Assembly (NCBI RefSeq): GCF_041146395.1
Contig: NW_027182949.1
Coordinates: forward strand, 300,001-364,000
Reading direction: 5' to 3'
Source of the DNA: Eulemur rufifrons
Taxonomy: Eukaryota > Chordata > Mammalia > Primates > Lemuridae
DNA: 64,000 bases
The translations under genes were made by a program, and so were the position numbers. Of the stretch, positions 46,818 to 60,700 are shown in pieces (the first letter of the stretch is position 1; the number at the start of each line of letters is the position of its first letter). The notes under the pieces are model-generated. The model did no database searches. It saw only the letters and a list, made by a program, of their open reading frames with translations, and was not told where the DNA came from.

Positions 46818-49800
46818 AGGCTTGCTAAACTCCAGTTTGGAAGAATTGCTATAGTCATATATAGGGATGCTTACATTTACTGATAGAAAGCAACTATTGG
46901 TGTGTGATTTGTAGGCTTGCCTTACTCTAGTTTGGATGAAGAAGCTGAATCATATATAGGAATATTAGCTTTGAGTTAGAGGAAGCATCTATGGGGGGTG
47001 CTTTTTTGGCTTGTTAAACTCTGGTTTGGAAGAAGTTCGAGAGTCTTATATAGGAACGATATCATTCATTCAGAGAAAGCAATTATAGGGAGTTGGTTTG
47101 TAGGCTTGCTAAGCTCTAGTTTGGAGGAAGGCGAGAGTCATATATAGGAACGCTTACATTCACATAAAGCGTCTACGGGGGGACGGTTTCTAGGCTTCCT
47201 AAACTCTAGCTTGGAAAAAGAGGACAGTTATGTATAGGAACTCTCGGCGGGGGATTTGTAGCATTGCTAAAATCTTAGATTGGAAAAGTTGCGAGAGTCA
47301 TACATAGGAATGTTAACATTCACTCAATGAAAGCAACTATAAGGGGTGCTTTCCAGGCTGGCTACACTCTAATTTGGAAAAAGTGCGACAGTCATATAGA
47401 GGAAGGCTTATATTCACTCAGACAAAGCAATTATGTGTAGGTGTATAGTAGGCATGCTAACTCTAGTTTGGAAAATTTCGAGAGCCATGTATAGGAAAGC
47501 TTACAGTAACTTAGAGAAAGCAACGAACGGGGGTGGAGTGTAGGCTTGCTAAACTCTAGTTTGGAGGAAGTGCCATAGTCCTATATAGGAACGCTTAAAT
47601 TCGTTCAGAGAAAACAGCTGTCGGGGATTGGTTTGTAGACATAACTCAAGTTTGGAAGAAGTGCGAGAGACATATATAGGAATGTTTACATTGACTCAAA
47701 GAAAGCAACTATGGGGGAGTGTTATTTTGGCATGCCAGATGCTAGTTAGGAAGAAGTACAAGACTCATATATAGGAACGCTTACATTCACACAGCGAGAG
47801 CAACTACGGAGTAGTGTCAGGTAGACATGTTAAAGTCTAGCTTGGAAGAAGTTCCAGAGTCCTATATAGGAAAGGTAACAGCCACTTTGAAAAAGCAAGT
47901 CTTGGCGGGTGGTTTGTAGGCCTGCAAAACCCTGTTTTGGTTGAAGTGTGAGAGTCATATATGAGAACGCTTCCATTCCCTCAGAGAAAGCAACGATGGG
48001 GTTGTTTGTAGGCTTACTAAACTGCAGTTTGGAAGAAGCACGAGAATCACATATAGGAACACATACATTTTGACGCACTGAAAGTAACTATGGGGTGGTG
48101 TTTTATAGGCATGCTAAACTCTAGTTTGGACGAAGTTTGAGAATCACATATAAGAAAGCTTACAGTCACTTAGAGAAAGCAAATCTCTGGGTGTGGAATG
48201 TAGGCCTGCTAAACTCTATTTTGGTTGAAGTGTGAGAGTCATATATGGGAACGCTTACATTCACTCAGAGAAAACAACGTTTGGGTGGTGGTTTGTAGGG
48301 CATACTAAACTGTAGTTTGGAAGAAGTACGAGAGTCCTATATAGGAACACTTACATTCACGCAGAGAAAGCACTTATGGCGTCAGGTTTTGTAGGCATGC
48401 TAAACTGCAGTTTGGAAGAAGTTGGAGAACCTTATACAGGAATGATTACCATCACCTAGGGAAAGCAACTCTCGGGAGATTGTTTGTACACATGCTAAAC
48501 TCTAATTTGGATGAAGTGTGAGAGTCAAACATGGGACCGCTTACATTCCCTCAGAGAAACAACATTGGGCTGGTTTTTGTAGGCATACTAATTAGTTTGG
48601 AAGAAGTACGAGAATGATATTTGGGAACGCTTACATTCACCCAGAGAAAGCAACTACGGGGTGGTGTTTTGTAAGCATGCTATAGTTTGGAAGAAGTTCT
48701 AAACCTGAACAGTCACTTAGAGAAAGCAACTCTTGGTGGGTGATTTTTAGGTCTGCTAAATTGTATTTTGAAAGAAGTACCAGAGTCATATATACTAATG
48801 CTTACATTCATGCAAAGAAAAAACTATGGGATGATGTTTTGTGGGCATGTTAACCTGTAGTTTGGAAGAAGTTGGAGAGTCTTATTTAGGAAAGCTTACA
48901 GTCACCTAGAGAAAGCAACTCTCGGGAGATCCTTTCTTGGCCTGCTAAACTCTACTTTGGATCAATTGTGAGAGTCAAACATGGGAATGCTTTCATTCAT
49001 TCAGAGAACGCAACGTTTGGGTGGTGGTTTGTAGGCATTCTAAACTGTATTTTGGAGGAAGTAAGAGAGTCATATATCTGAACGCTTACATTCAGGCATA
49101 GACAGCAACTCTGGGGTCGTATTTTGTTGGCATGCTAAACTGTGGTTTGGAAGAAGTTCGAGAGTCTTATATAGGAAAGATTACAGCGACACAGAGAAAA
49201 CAGCTCTCGGAAGTTTATTGGTAGGCCTGCTAAACTCTAATTTGGATGAAATGTGAGAACGCTTGCATTCATTCACTCAGAGAAAGAAACATTATCGTGA
49301 TGGTTTGAAGACATAATAACTGTAGTTGGGAAGAAGTAGGAGAGTCATATATATGAACGGTTACATTCACGCAGAGAAAGCAACTGTGGGGTGGCGCAGG
49401 TATGCATGTTAATCTGTAGTTTGGAGGAAGTGCGAGAGTCATATCTGGGGAAAATTACAGTCACTTAGAGAAAGGAACCATGTTGGGCTGGTTTGTAGAT
49501 CTGCTAAATTCTATTTTGGAAACAGAGTGTGAGTCATATATGGGAACGCTTATGTTCACTCAGAGAAAGCAACCACGGTGTGGTGTTTTGTTGGCATGCT
49601 GTAGTTTGAAAGAAGTTGGAGATTCTTATATAGGAAAGTTTACAGTCACCTAGAGAAAGCAACTCACGGGGCATGGTTTGTAGGCCTGCTAAACTCTAAT
49701 TTAGATGAAGTGAGAGAGGCATATATATGAACGCTTATATTGATGCAGAGAAAGTAACTATGGGGTGGTGTTTTGTAGGCATGCTAAAACATAATTTGGA

Positions 49801-52800
49801 AGAAGTTCGAAAGCAGACAGTCACTTAGAGAAAGCAACTCTCGGCGGTTCAATTTTCGGTCTGCTAAATTGTATTTTGAAAGAAGTACCAGAGTCATATA
49901 TACAAACGCTTACATTCATGCAGAGAAAGCAACTGTGGGGTGGTGTTTTCTAGGCATGCTAAACTCTAGTTTGGACGAAGTTTGAGAATCACATATAAGA
50001 AAGCTTAGAGTCACTTAGAGAAAGCAAATCTCTGGTGTGGAATGTAGGCGTGCTAAACTCTATTTTGGTTTCAGAGTGAGAGTCATATATGGGAAGGCTT
50101 ACATTCACTCAGAGAAAGCTACGATGATGTGGTGGTTTGTAGGCATACTAAACTCTAGTTTGGAAGAAGTAGGAGAATGATATATGGGAACACTTACATT
50201 CATGCAGAGAAAGCAATTATGGGGTGGATTTTTTGTAGCCATGCTAATCTCTATTTTGCAAGAAGTTAAAGAGTAATATATAGGAAAGCGTACCGTCATT
50301 TATAGAAACCAACTTTCAGGGGATGGTTTGTAGGCCTGCAAAACTCTACTTTGGAAGAAGGGGGAGAGTCATTTTGGGGACTGCGTACATTCACTCAGAG
50401 AAATCAACGATCGGGTTGTGGTTTGTAGGCATACTAAACTCTAGTTTGGAAGAAGTACGAGAATCATATATAGGAACGCTTACATTCATGCAGAGAAAGC
50501 AACTATGGAGTGATGTTTGTATGCCTACTAAACTATAGTTTGGGGGATGTTCGAGAGTCATATCTGGGAAGTTTACAGTCATTTAGAGAAAGCAACTCTT
50601 GGGGGGGTGTTTCGTAGGCCTGCTAAACTCTATTTTCAATGAAGTGTTAGAATCATATACAGGAACGCTTACATTCACTCAGAGAAAGCAACGTTGGGGT
50701 GGCCGTTTTTGAGCATACTGAACTCTACTTTGGAAGAGGTACGAGAGACATATACAGGAACGCTTACATTAACACAGAGAAAGCAAATACGGGGTGCTGT
50801 AGTGCAGGCATGCTAAACTATAGATTGGAAGAAGTTCGAAAGCTGACAGTCATTTACAGAAAGCAACTCTTGGCGGGTGATTTTTAGGTCTGCTAAATTG
50901 TATTTTGAAAGACGTACCAGAGTCATATAGACAAACGCTTACATTCATGCAGAGAAAGAAACTATGGGGTGATGTGTTGTTGGCATGCTAAACTGCAGTT
51001 TGGAAGGAGTTCGAGAGTGTTATATAGGATAACTTAGAGTCACCTAGAGAAAGCAACACTCGGGACAGCTTTGCAAGCCTGTAAACACTAATTAGCAGCA
51101 ATTGTGAGAGTCAAACATGGGAACGCTTACATTCACTCAGAGAACACAACGTTTGGGTGGTGATTTGTAGGCATCATAACTGTAGTTTGGAAGAAGTAGG
51201 AGAGTCATATATATGAACGGTTACATTCACGCAGAGAAAGCAACTGATGGGTGGCGTATGTACGCATGTTAATGTATACTTTGGAGGAAGTTCGGGAGTC
51301 TTATCTGGGGAAAATTGCAGTCACTTAGAGAAAGCAACCATCGGGGGCCGTTTTGTAGATCTGCTAAATTCTATTTTGGAAGAAGAGAGAAAGTCATATG
51401 TGGGAACGCTTATGTTCACTCAGAGAAATCAACGATGGGGCAGTGTTTCGTTGGCATGCTAAACTGTAGTTTGGAAGAAGTTCGCGAGTCTTTTATAAGA
51501 AAGCTTACAGTCACCTAGAGAAAGTAACTCTCGGCAGATTGTTTCTAAGCATGCTAAACTCTAATTTGCATCAATTGTGAGAGTCAAACATGGGAACGCT
51601 TACATTCACTCAGAGAACGCAACGTTTGGGTGGTGGTTTGTAAGCATTCTAAACTGTATTTTGGAGGAAGTAGGAGAGTCATATATACGAATGCTTACAT
51701 TCACGCAGAGAAAGCAACTCTGGGGTCGTATTTTGTTGGCATGCTAAACTGTGGTTTGGAAGAAGTTCGAGAGCCTTATATAGGAAAGATTACAGTGACA
51801 CAGAGAAAACAACTCTCTGTAGTTTGTTGGTAGGTCTGCTAAACTGTAATTTGGATGAAGTGTGAGAACGCTTGCATTCACTCAGAGAAAGAACTTTGTC
51901 GTGGTGGTTTGTAGGAATAACAACTGTAGTTCGAAGAAGTAGGAGAGTCATATATGAACGGTTACATTCACGCAGAGAAAGCAATTGTGGGGTGGTGTAT
52001 GTAATCATCATAATCTGTAGTTTGGAGGAAGTTCGAGAGTCATATCTGGGGAAAATTAGAGTCACTTAGAGAAAGGAACCATCGGGGGCTGGTGTGTAGG
52101 TCTGCTAAATTCTATTTTGGAAAAAGAGTGAGAGTCATATATGGGAACGCTTATGTTCACCCAGAGAAATCAATGATGGGGCGCTGTATTGTTGGCATTC
52201 CAAACTGTAGTTTGGAAGAAGTTCGAGAGTCTTATATAGGAAAGTTTACAGTCACCTAGAGAAAGCAACTCACAGGAAGTGGTTTGTAGGCCGCTAAACT
52301 CTAATTTGGATGAAGTGAAAGAGGCATACATGGATACGCTTCATTCACTCAGAGAAAGGTAAATTGTGGTGCCGGTTTTTAGGTATACTAAACTCCAGTT
52401 TGGAAGAAGTACGAGAGACATATATATGAACGCTTATATGGACGCAGAGAAAGCAACTATGGGGTGGTGTTTTGTTGGCATGCTAAAATATAGTTTGGAA
52501 GAAGTTCGAAAGCAGACAGTCAGAGAAAGCAACTCTTGGCGGTAGATTTTTAGGTCTGCTAAATTGTATTTTGAAAGAAGTACCAGTGTCATATATACAA
52601 ACGCTTACATTCATGCAGAGAAAGCAACTGTGGGGTGGTGTTTTCTAGGCGTGCTAAACTCTAGTTTGGACCAAGTTTGAGAATCACATATAAGAAAGCT
52701 TAGAGTCTCTTAGGGAAAGCAAATTTCTGGTTGTGGAATGTAGGCGTGCTAAATTCTATTTTGGTTTAAGATTGAGAGTCATATATGGAAAGGGTTACAT

Positions 52801-55800
52801 TCACTCAGAGAAAGCAACGATGATGTGGTGGTTTGTAGGCATACTAAACTCTAGTTTGGAAGAAGTAGGAAAATGATATTTGGGAATGCTTACATTCATG
52901 CAGAGAAAGCAATTATGGGGTGGGTTTTTGTACCCATGCTAATCTCTAGTTTGGAAGAAGTTATATAGGAAAGCGTACAGTCATTTATAGAAACCAACTT
53001 TCGGGGGATGGACGGTAGGCCTGCAAAACTCTACTTTGGAAGAAGTGAGAGAGTCATATTGGGGACCACGTACATTGACTCAGAGAAATCAAGGATGGGC
53101 TTGTGTTTTGTAGGCATACTAAACTCTAGTTTGGAGGAAGTACGAGAATCATATATAGGAACGCTTACATTCATGCAGAGAAAGCAACTATGGAGTGATG
53201 TTTTTATGCCTACTAAACTATAGTTTGGAGGAAGTTTAGAATCTTATATAGCAAAGCTTACAGTCACCTAGAGAGAGCAACTCTCGGGAGATGGTTTCTA
53301 AGCCTGCTAATTTGCACCAACTGTTAAAGTCAAATATCAGAAGGTTTACATCCACTCAGAACGCAAGGTTTGGGTTGTAGTTTGTGGCCATAATAACTGT
53401 AGTTTGGAAGAAGTAGGAAAGTCATATATATAAACGGTTACATTCACGCAGAGAAAGCAACTATGGAGTGATGTTTGTATGCCTACTAAACTGTAGTTTG
53501 GAGGATGTAACTCTCGGGGGGTGGTTCGTAGGCCTGCTAAACTCTATTTTCAATGAAGTGTTAAAATCATATACAGGAACGCTTACATTCACTCAGAGAA
53601 AGCAATGTTGGGGTGGCCGTTTTTGAGCATACTAAACTCTACTTTGGAAGAGGTATGAGAGACAAAAATACGAACGCTTACATTAACACAGAGAAAGCAA
53701 ATACGGGGTGCTGTAGTGCAGGCATGCTAAACTATAGATTGGAAGAAGTTCGAAAGCTGACAGTCACTTAGAGAAAGCAACTCTTGGCGGGTGATTTTTT
53801 CAGTCTGCTAAATTGTATTTTGAAAGACGTGTCAGAGTCTTATATACAAACGCTTACATTCATGCGTAGAAAGAAAATATGGGGTGATGTGTTGTGGGGA
53901 TGCTAAACTGCAGTTTGGAAGGAGTTCGAGAGTGTTATTTGGATAGCTTACAGTCACCTAGAGAAAGCAACACTCAGGAGAGCTTTGCAAGCCTGCTAAA
54001 CTCTAACTAGCAGCAATTGTGAGAGTCAAACATTGGAACGCTTACATTCACTCAGAGAACACAACGTTTGGGTGGTGGTTTGTAGGCATAATAACTGTAG
54101 TTCAGAAGAAGTAGGAGAGTCATATATATGAACGGTTACATTCACGCAGAGAAAGCAACTGTTGGGTGGCGTATGTATGCATGCTAATCTGTAGTTTGGA
54201 GGAAGTGCGAGAGTCATATCTGGGGAAAATTACAGTCACCTAGAGAAAGCAACTCTCGGGAGATTGTTTCTAAGCATGCTAAATTCTAATTTGCATCAAT
54301 TGTGAGAGTCAAACATGGGAACGCTTACATTCACTCAGAGAACGCAACGTTTGGGTGGTGGTTTGTAAGCATTCTAAACTGTATTTTGGAGGAAGTAGGA
54401 GAGTCATATATACGAATGCTTACATTCACGCAGAGAAAGCAACTCTGGGGTCGTATTTTGTTGGCATGCTAAACTGTGGTTTGGAAGAAGTTCGAGAGCC
54501 TTACATAAGAAAGATTACAGTGACACAGAGAAAAACAACTCTCTGTAGTTTGTTGGTAGGTCTGCTAAACTGTAATTTGGATGAAGTGTGAGAATGCTTG
54601 CATTCACTCAGAGAAAGAACGTTGTCGTGATGGTTTGTAGGAATAAATGCTGTAGTTTAAAAGAAGGAGAGTCATATATGAACGGTTACATTCACGCAGA
54701 GAAAGCAACTGTGGGGTGGCCTATGTAATCATCATAATCTATAGTTTGGAGAAAGTTCGAGAGTCATATGTGGGAAAAATTAGAGTCACGTAGAGAATTG
54801 GAACCATCGGGTGTTGTGTAGGTCTGCTAAATTCTATTTTGGAAGAAGAGTGAGAGTCATATATGGGAACGCTTATGTTCACTCAGAGAAATCAACGATG
54901 GGGCGCTGTATTGTTGGCATGCTAAACTGTAGTTTGGAAGAAGTTCGAGAGTCTTATATAGGAAAGTTTACAGTCACCTAGAGAATGCAACTCACAGGAG
55001 GTGGTTTGTGGGCCACTAAACTCTAATTTGGATGAAGTGAAAGAGGCATACATGGATACGCTTCATTCACTCAGAGAAAGGTAAATTGTGGTGCCGGTTT
55101 TTAGGTATACTAAACTCCAGTTTGGAAGAAGTACGAGAGTCATATATATGAACGCTTATATGGACGCAGAGAAAGCAACTATGGGGTGGTGTTTTGTAGG
55201 CATGCTAAAATATAATTTGGAAGAAGTTCGAAAGCTGACAGTGACTTAGAGTATGCAACTCTTGGCGGTTGATTTTGAGGTCTGCTAAATTGTATTTTGA
55301 AAGAAGTACCAGAGTCATATATAAAATCTCTTACATTGATGCTGAGAAAAACTATGTGGTGATGTTTTGTTGGCATGCTGAAATGTAGTTTCGAAGAAGT
55401 TTGACAGTCTTTTATAGGAAACCTTACAGTCCCCTAGAGGAAGCAACTTTCGAGAGATAGTTTGTAAGCCTGCTAAACTCTACTTTGCATCATTTGGAAC
55501 AGTCATACTTGGGAACGCTAACATTCTCTCAGAGAACTTAACTTTTGGGTGGTTGTTTGTAAGCATACTAAACGGTATTTTGGAAGTAGCAGAGTCATAT
55601 ATATGAGCGCTTACATTCACCCAGAGAGGGCCACTATGGGGTGGTGTTTTGTAGGCCTGCTAAAATATAATTTGGAAGAAGTTCGAAAGCTGACAGTGAC
55701 TTAGAGAAGGCAACTCTCGGCGGTTGATTTAGAGGTCTGCTAAATTGTATTTTGAAAGAAGTACCAGAGTCATATATAAAATCGCTTATATTTATGCTGA

Positions 55801-56667
55801 GAAAGAAACTATGTGGTGATGTTTTGTTGGCGTGCTGAAATGTAGTTTTGAAGAAGTTCGACAGTCTTTTATAGGAAAGCTTACAGTCCCCCAGAGGAAG
55901 CAACTTTCGAGAGATAGTTTGTAAGCCTGCTAAACTCTACTTTGCATCATTTGGAACAGTCATACTTGGGAACGCTAACATTCTCTCAGAGAACGCAACG
56001 TTTGGTTGGTTGTTTGTAAGCATACTAAACTGTATTTTGGAAGAAGTAGCAGAGTCATATATACAAGTGCTTACATTCACGCAGAGAGGGCAACTATGGG
56101 GTGGTGTTTTGTAGGCATGCAAATCTCTAGTTGCGAAGAAGTTAAGAGTAATAGGAAAGCTTACAGTCTCATAGAGAAAGCAACCCTTGGGGGCTGGTTT
56201 GTAGTTCTGCTAAATTCTATTTTGGATGAAGTGTGAATCATAAACGGGAACGCTAACATTCACTCAGAGAAAGCAGGGTTGCGGTGGTGGTTTTTAGTCA
56301 CACTAAACTGGAGTTTGGAGGAAGTACGAGAATAAAAGAATGCTTACATTCACTCAGAAAAAGCAAAGTTGGGGAGGTGGTTTGTAGGTGTACTATACTT
56401 TGGAAGAAGTACGAGCGTGATGCATAGGAACGCTTACATTCACGCAAACTATGGGGTGGCCTTTTGTTGGCATGCTAAACTATGTTCCAAAGTCATATAT
56501 AGGAAAGCTTATAGTGAGAGAAAGCAACCTTCAGGCGGTGTTTTGTAGGTCCGGTAAATTGCATTTTGAAAGCAGTCCGAGATTCATATAAGGGAAAGCC
56601 TATATCCACTCAGAGAAAGCAATGTTGGGCTGGTGGTTTGTAGGCATACTAAACTGTATTTTGGAAC
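46818..56667 (+). repeat. sat2 satellite array (~95 bp monomer), forward orientation
   Basis: About 100 monomers read roughly TAGGCATGCTAAACT, AGTTTGGAAGAAG, CGAGAGTCATATATAGGAAC, GCTTACATTCAC, AGAGAAAGCAACT, then a G-rich spacer. Period is ~95 bp (for example 48106, 48201, 48296, 48392). Three types alternate by their ends (CGCAGAGAAAG, CACCTAGAGAAAG, CACTCAGAGAAAG) to give ~285 bp trimers. Larger blocks repeat at ~2.69-2.73 kb: 50323-50538 matches 53008-53223, and 51630-51833 matches 54355-54591. A further local duplication lies at ~55.2-56.0 kb. Open frames here are by-products of the repeat, and I recognise no gene. Confidence 0.93.
47781..53224 (+). repeat. left arm of the sat2 inverted repeat
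   Basis: This arm is near-identical to the reverse complement of 57718-64000. Between 50105-52069 and 58877-60841, paired coordinates sum to a constant 110946. Further out, 47830-48078 pairs with 63703-63951 (sum 111781), the change reflecting ~835 bp extra in the right arm. Translations of paired stretches are identical or differ by one residue, whereas direct repeats within the arm differ more. Confidence 0.92.
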
Positions 56668-56680
56668 TCGTATGTATGAC
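56660..56680. other. orientation switch (fold-back junction) in sat2
   Basis: A forward monomer stops at TGTATTTTGGAA and the next bases (CTCGTATGTATGACTCTCAC) already read as a reverse-complement monomer. There is no spacer of other sequence between the two orientations. Confidence 0.88.
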
Positions 56681-57717
56681 TCTCACACTTGATCCAAATT
56701 AGAGTTCACCAGGCCTATAAACCACATCCTGAAAGTTGCTTTCTCTAGGTGAATGTAAGCTTTCCTATATAAAACTCTCGAACTTCTTCCAAACTACAGT
56801 TTAGCATGCCAACAATACACCACCGGATCGTTGCTTTCTCTGAGTGAACATAAGCATTCCCTTATATGAATCTCTTTTTCCAAAATAGAATTTAGCAGAC
56901 CTACAAACCAGTCCCCGATGGTTGATTTAGCTATATGACTGTAATTTTCCCTAGATATGACTCTCGAATTTCCTCCAAACTATAGATTAGCACGCGTACA
57001 TACGGTACCCAACAGTTGCTTTCTCTGCGTGAATGTAACCGTTCATATATATGACTTTCCTACTTTTTCCAAACTACAGTTATTATGGCCACAAACCACA
57101 ACCCAAACGTTGCGTTCTGAGTGGATGTAAACCTTCCCATGTTTGACTTTAACAATCGGTGCAAATTAGTTTAGCAGGCTTAGAAACCATCTCCCGAGAG
57201 TTGCTTTCTCTAGGTGACTGTAAGCTTTCCTATATAAGACTCTCGAACTTCTTAGAAGTTTTGTGGGCAGTTTAGCATGCCCACAAAACATCACCCCATA
57301 GTTTCTTTCTCTGCATGAATGTAACCGTTTGTAACTATGATTCTGGTACTTATTTCAAAACACAATTTAGCAGACCTAAAAATCACCCGCAGAGAGTTTC
57401 TTTCTCTAAGTGACAGCTTTCGAACTTCTTCCAAACTACAGTTTAGCATGCCTAAAAACACGAACCCATAGTGGCTTTCAGTGCCTGAATGTAAGCGGTT
57501 CTATATGTGATTCTTTTGCTTCTTCCAAATTACAGGTTAGTATACCTACAAACCACCACACCAACGTTGCTTTCTCTGAGTGAATGTAAGCGTTCCTGTA
57601 TATGATTCTAACACTTCATTGAAAATAGAGTTTAGCAGGCCTACGAACCACCCCCAGAGAGTTGCTTTCTCTAAATGACTGTAAGCTTCCCAGATATGAC
57701 TCTCGAACATCCTCCAA

Positions 57718-60700
57718 ACTATAGTTTAGTAGGCATACAAACATCACTCCATAGTTGCTTTCTCTGCATGAATGTAAGCGTTCCTATATATGATTCTCGT
57801 ACTTCCTCCAAACTAGAGTTTAGTATGCCTACAAAACACAACCCCATCCTTGATTTCTCTGAGTCAATGTACGTGGTCCCCAATATGACTCTCCCCCTTC
57901 TTCCAAAGTAGAGTTTTGCAGGCCTACCATCCATCCCCCGTAAATTGGTTTCTATAAATGAGTGTACGCTTTCCTATATAACTTCTTCCAAACTAGAGAT
58001 TAGCATGGGTGCAAAAAATCCACCGCATAATTGCTTTCTCTGCATGAATGTAAGCGTTCCCATATATCATTCTCCTACTTCTTCCAAACTAGAGTTAAGT
58101 ATGCCTACAAACCACCACACCATCGTTGCTTTCTCTGAGTGAATGTAACCCTTTCCATATATGATGCTCAGTCTTAAACCACAATAGAGTTTAGCACGCC
58201 TACATTCCACAACCAGAGATTTGCTTTCTCTAAGTGACTCTAAGCTTTCTTATATGTGATTCTCAAACTTCGTCCAAACTAGATTTTAGCATGCCTACAA
58301 CACACCACCCCACAGATGCTTTCTCTGCATGAATGTAAGCGTTCTTTATATGACACTGGTACTTCTTTCAAAATACAATTTAGCAGACCTAAAAATCCAC
58401 CGCCAAGAGTTGCTTTCTCTAAGTGACTGTCTGCTTTCGAACTTCTTCCAAATTATATATTAGCATGCCTACAAAACACCACCCCATAGTTGCTTTCTCT
58501 GCGTCCATATAAGCGTTCATATATATGACTCTCGTACTTCTTCCAAACTGGAGTTTAGTATACCTAAAAACCGCCACTCCAACTTACCTTTCTCTGAGTG
58601 AATGAAGCATATCCATGTATGCCTCTTTCACTTCATCCAAATTAGAGTTTAGCGGCCTACAAACCACCTCCTGTGAGTTGCTTTCTCTAGGTGACTGTAA
58701 ACTTTCCTATATAAGACTCTCGAACTTCTTCCAAACTACAGTTTGGCATGCCAACAATACAGCGCCCCATCATTGATTTCTCTGAGTGAACATAAGCGTT
58801 CCCATATATGACTCTCACTCTTTTTCCAAAATAGAATTTAGCAGACCTACACACCAGCCCCCGATGGTTCCTTTCTCTAAGTGACTCTAATTTTCCCCAG
58901 ATATGACTCTCGAACTTCCTCCAAACTACAGATTATGATGATTACATACACCACCCCACAATTGCTTTCTCTGCGTGAATGTAACCGTTCATATATGACT
59001 CTCCTACTTCTTCGAACTACAGTTGTTATTCCTACAAACCACCACGACAAAGTTCTTTCTCTGAGTGAATGCAAGCGTTCTCACACTTCATCCAAATTAC
59101 AGTTTAGCAGACCTACCAACAAACTACAGAGAGTTGTTTTCTCTGTGTCAGTGTAATCTTTCCTATATAAGGCTCTCGAACTTCTTCCAAACCACAGTTT
59201 AGCATGCCAACAAAATACGACCCCAGAGTTGCTTTCTCTGCGTGAATGTAAGCATTCGTATATATGACTCTCCTACTTCCTCCAAAATACAGTTTAGAAT
59301 GCTTACAAACCACCACCCAAACGTTGCGTTCTCTGAGTGAATGTAAGCGTTCCCATGTTTGACTCTCACAATTGATGCAAATTAGAGTTTAGCATGCTTA
59401 GAAACAATCTGCCGAGAGTTACTTTCTCTAGGTGACTGTAAGCTTTCTTATAAAAGACTCGCGAACTTCTTCCAAACTACAGTTTAGCATGCCAACGAAA
59501 CACTGCCCCATCGTTGATTTCTCTGAGTGAACATAAGCGTTCCCACATATGACTTTCTCTCTTCTTCCAAAATAGAATTTAGCAGATCTACAAAACGGCC
59601 CCCGATGGTTGCTTTCTCTAAGTGACTGCAATTTTCCCCAGATAAGACTCCCGAACTTCCTCCAAAGTATACATTAACATGCGTACATACGCCACCCATC
59701 AGTTGCTTTCTCTGCGTGAATGTAACCGTTCATATATATGACTCTCCTACTTCTTCCAAACTACAGTTATGATGCCTACAAATCACCACCCAAACGTTGT
59801 GTTCTCTGAGTGAATGTAAGCGTTCCCATGTTTGACTCTCACAATTGCTGCTAATTAGTGTTTACAGGCTTGCAAAGCTGTCCCGAGTGTTGCTTTCTCT
59901 AGGTGACTCTAAGTTATCCTATATAACACTCTCGAACTCCTTCCAAACTGCAGTTTAGCATGCCAACAACACATCACCCCATAGTTTCTTTCTCTGCATG
60001 AATGTAAGCGTTTGTCTATATGACTCTGGTACGTCTTTCAAAATACAATTTAGCAGACCTAAAAATCACCCGCCAAGAGTTGCTTTCTGTAAATGACTGT
60101 CAGCTTTCGAACTTCTTCCAATCTATAGTTTAGCATGCCTGCACTACAGCACCCCGTATTTGCTTTCTCTGTGTTAATGTAAGCGTTCCTGTATATGTCT
60201 CTCGTACCTCTTCCAAAGTAGAGTTCAGTATGCTCAAAAACGGCCACCCCAACGTTGCTTTCTCTGAGTGAATGTAAGCGTTCCTGTATATGATTCTAAC
60301 ACTTCATTGAAAATAGAGTTTAGCAGGCCTACGAAACACCCCCCCAAGAGTTGCTTTCTCTAAATGACTGTAAACTTCCCAGATATGACTCTCGAACATC
60401 CCCCAAACTATAGTTTAGTAGGCATACAAACATCACTCCATAGTTGCTTTCTCTGCATGAATGTAAGCGTTCCTATATATGATTCTCGTACTTCTTCCAA
60501 ACTAGAGTTTAGTATGCCTACAAACCACAACCTGATCGTTGATTTCTCTGAGTGAATGTACGCAGTCCCCAAAATGACTCTCCCCCTTCTTCCAAAGTAG
60601 AGTTTTGCAGGCCTACAAACCATCCCCTGAAAGTTGGTTTCTATAAATGACGGTACGCTTTCCTATATATTACTCTTTAACTTCTTGCAAAATAGAGATT

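Noticed and set aside
47830..48078. Open frame of 82 codons repeated identically at 63703-63951
   Set aside because: Both lie in sat2 and are the two arms of the inverted repeat; the frame is made of ~95 bp monomers and has no gene signals.
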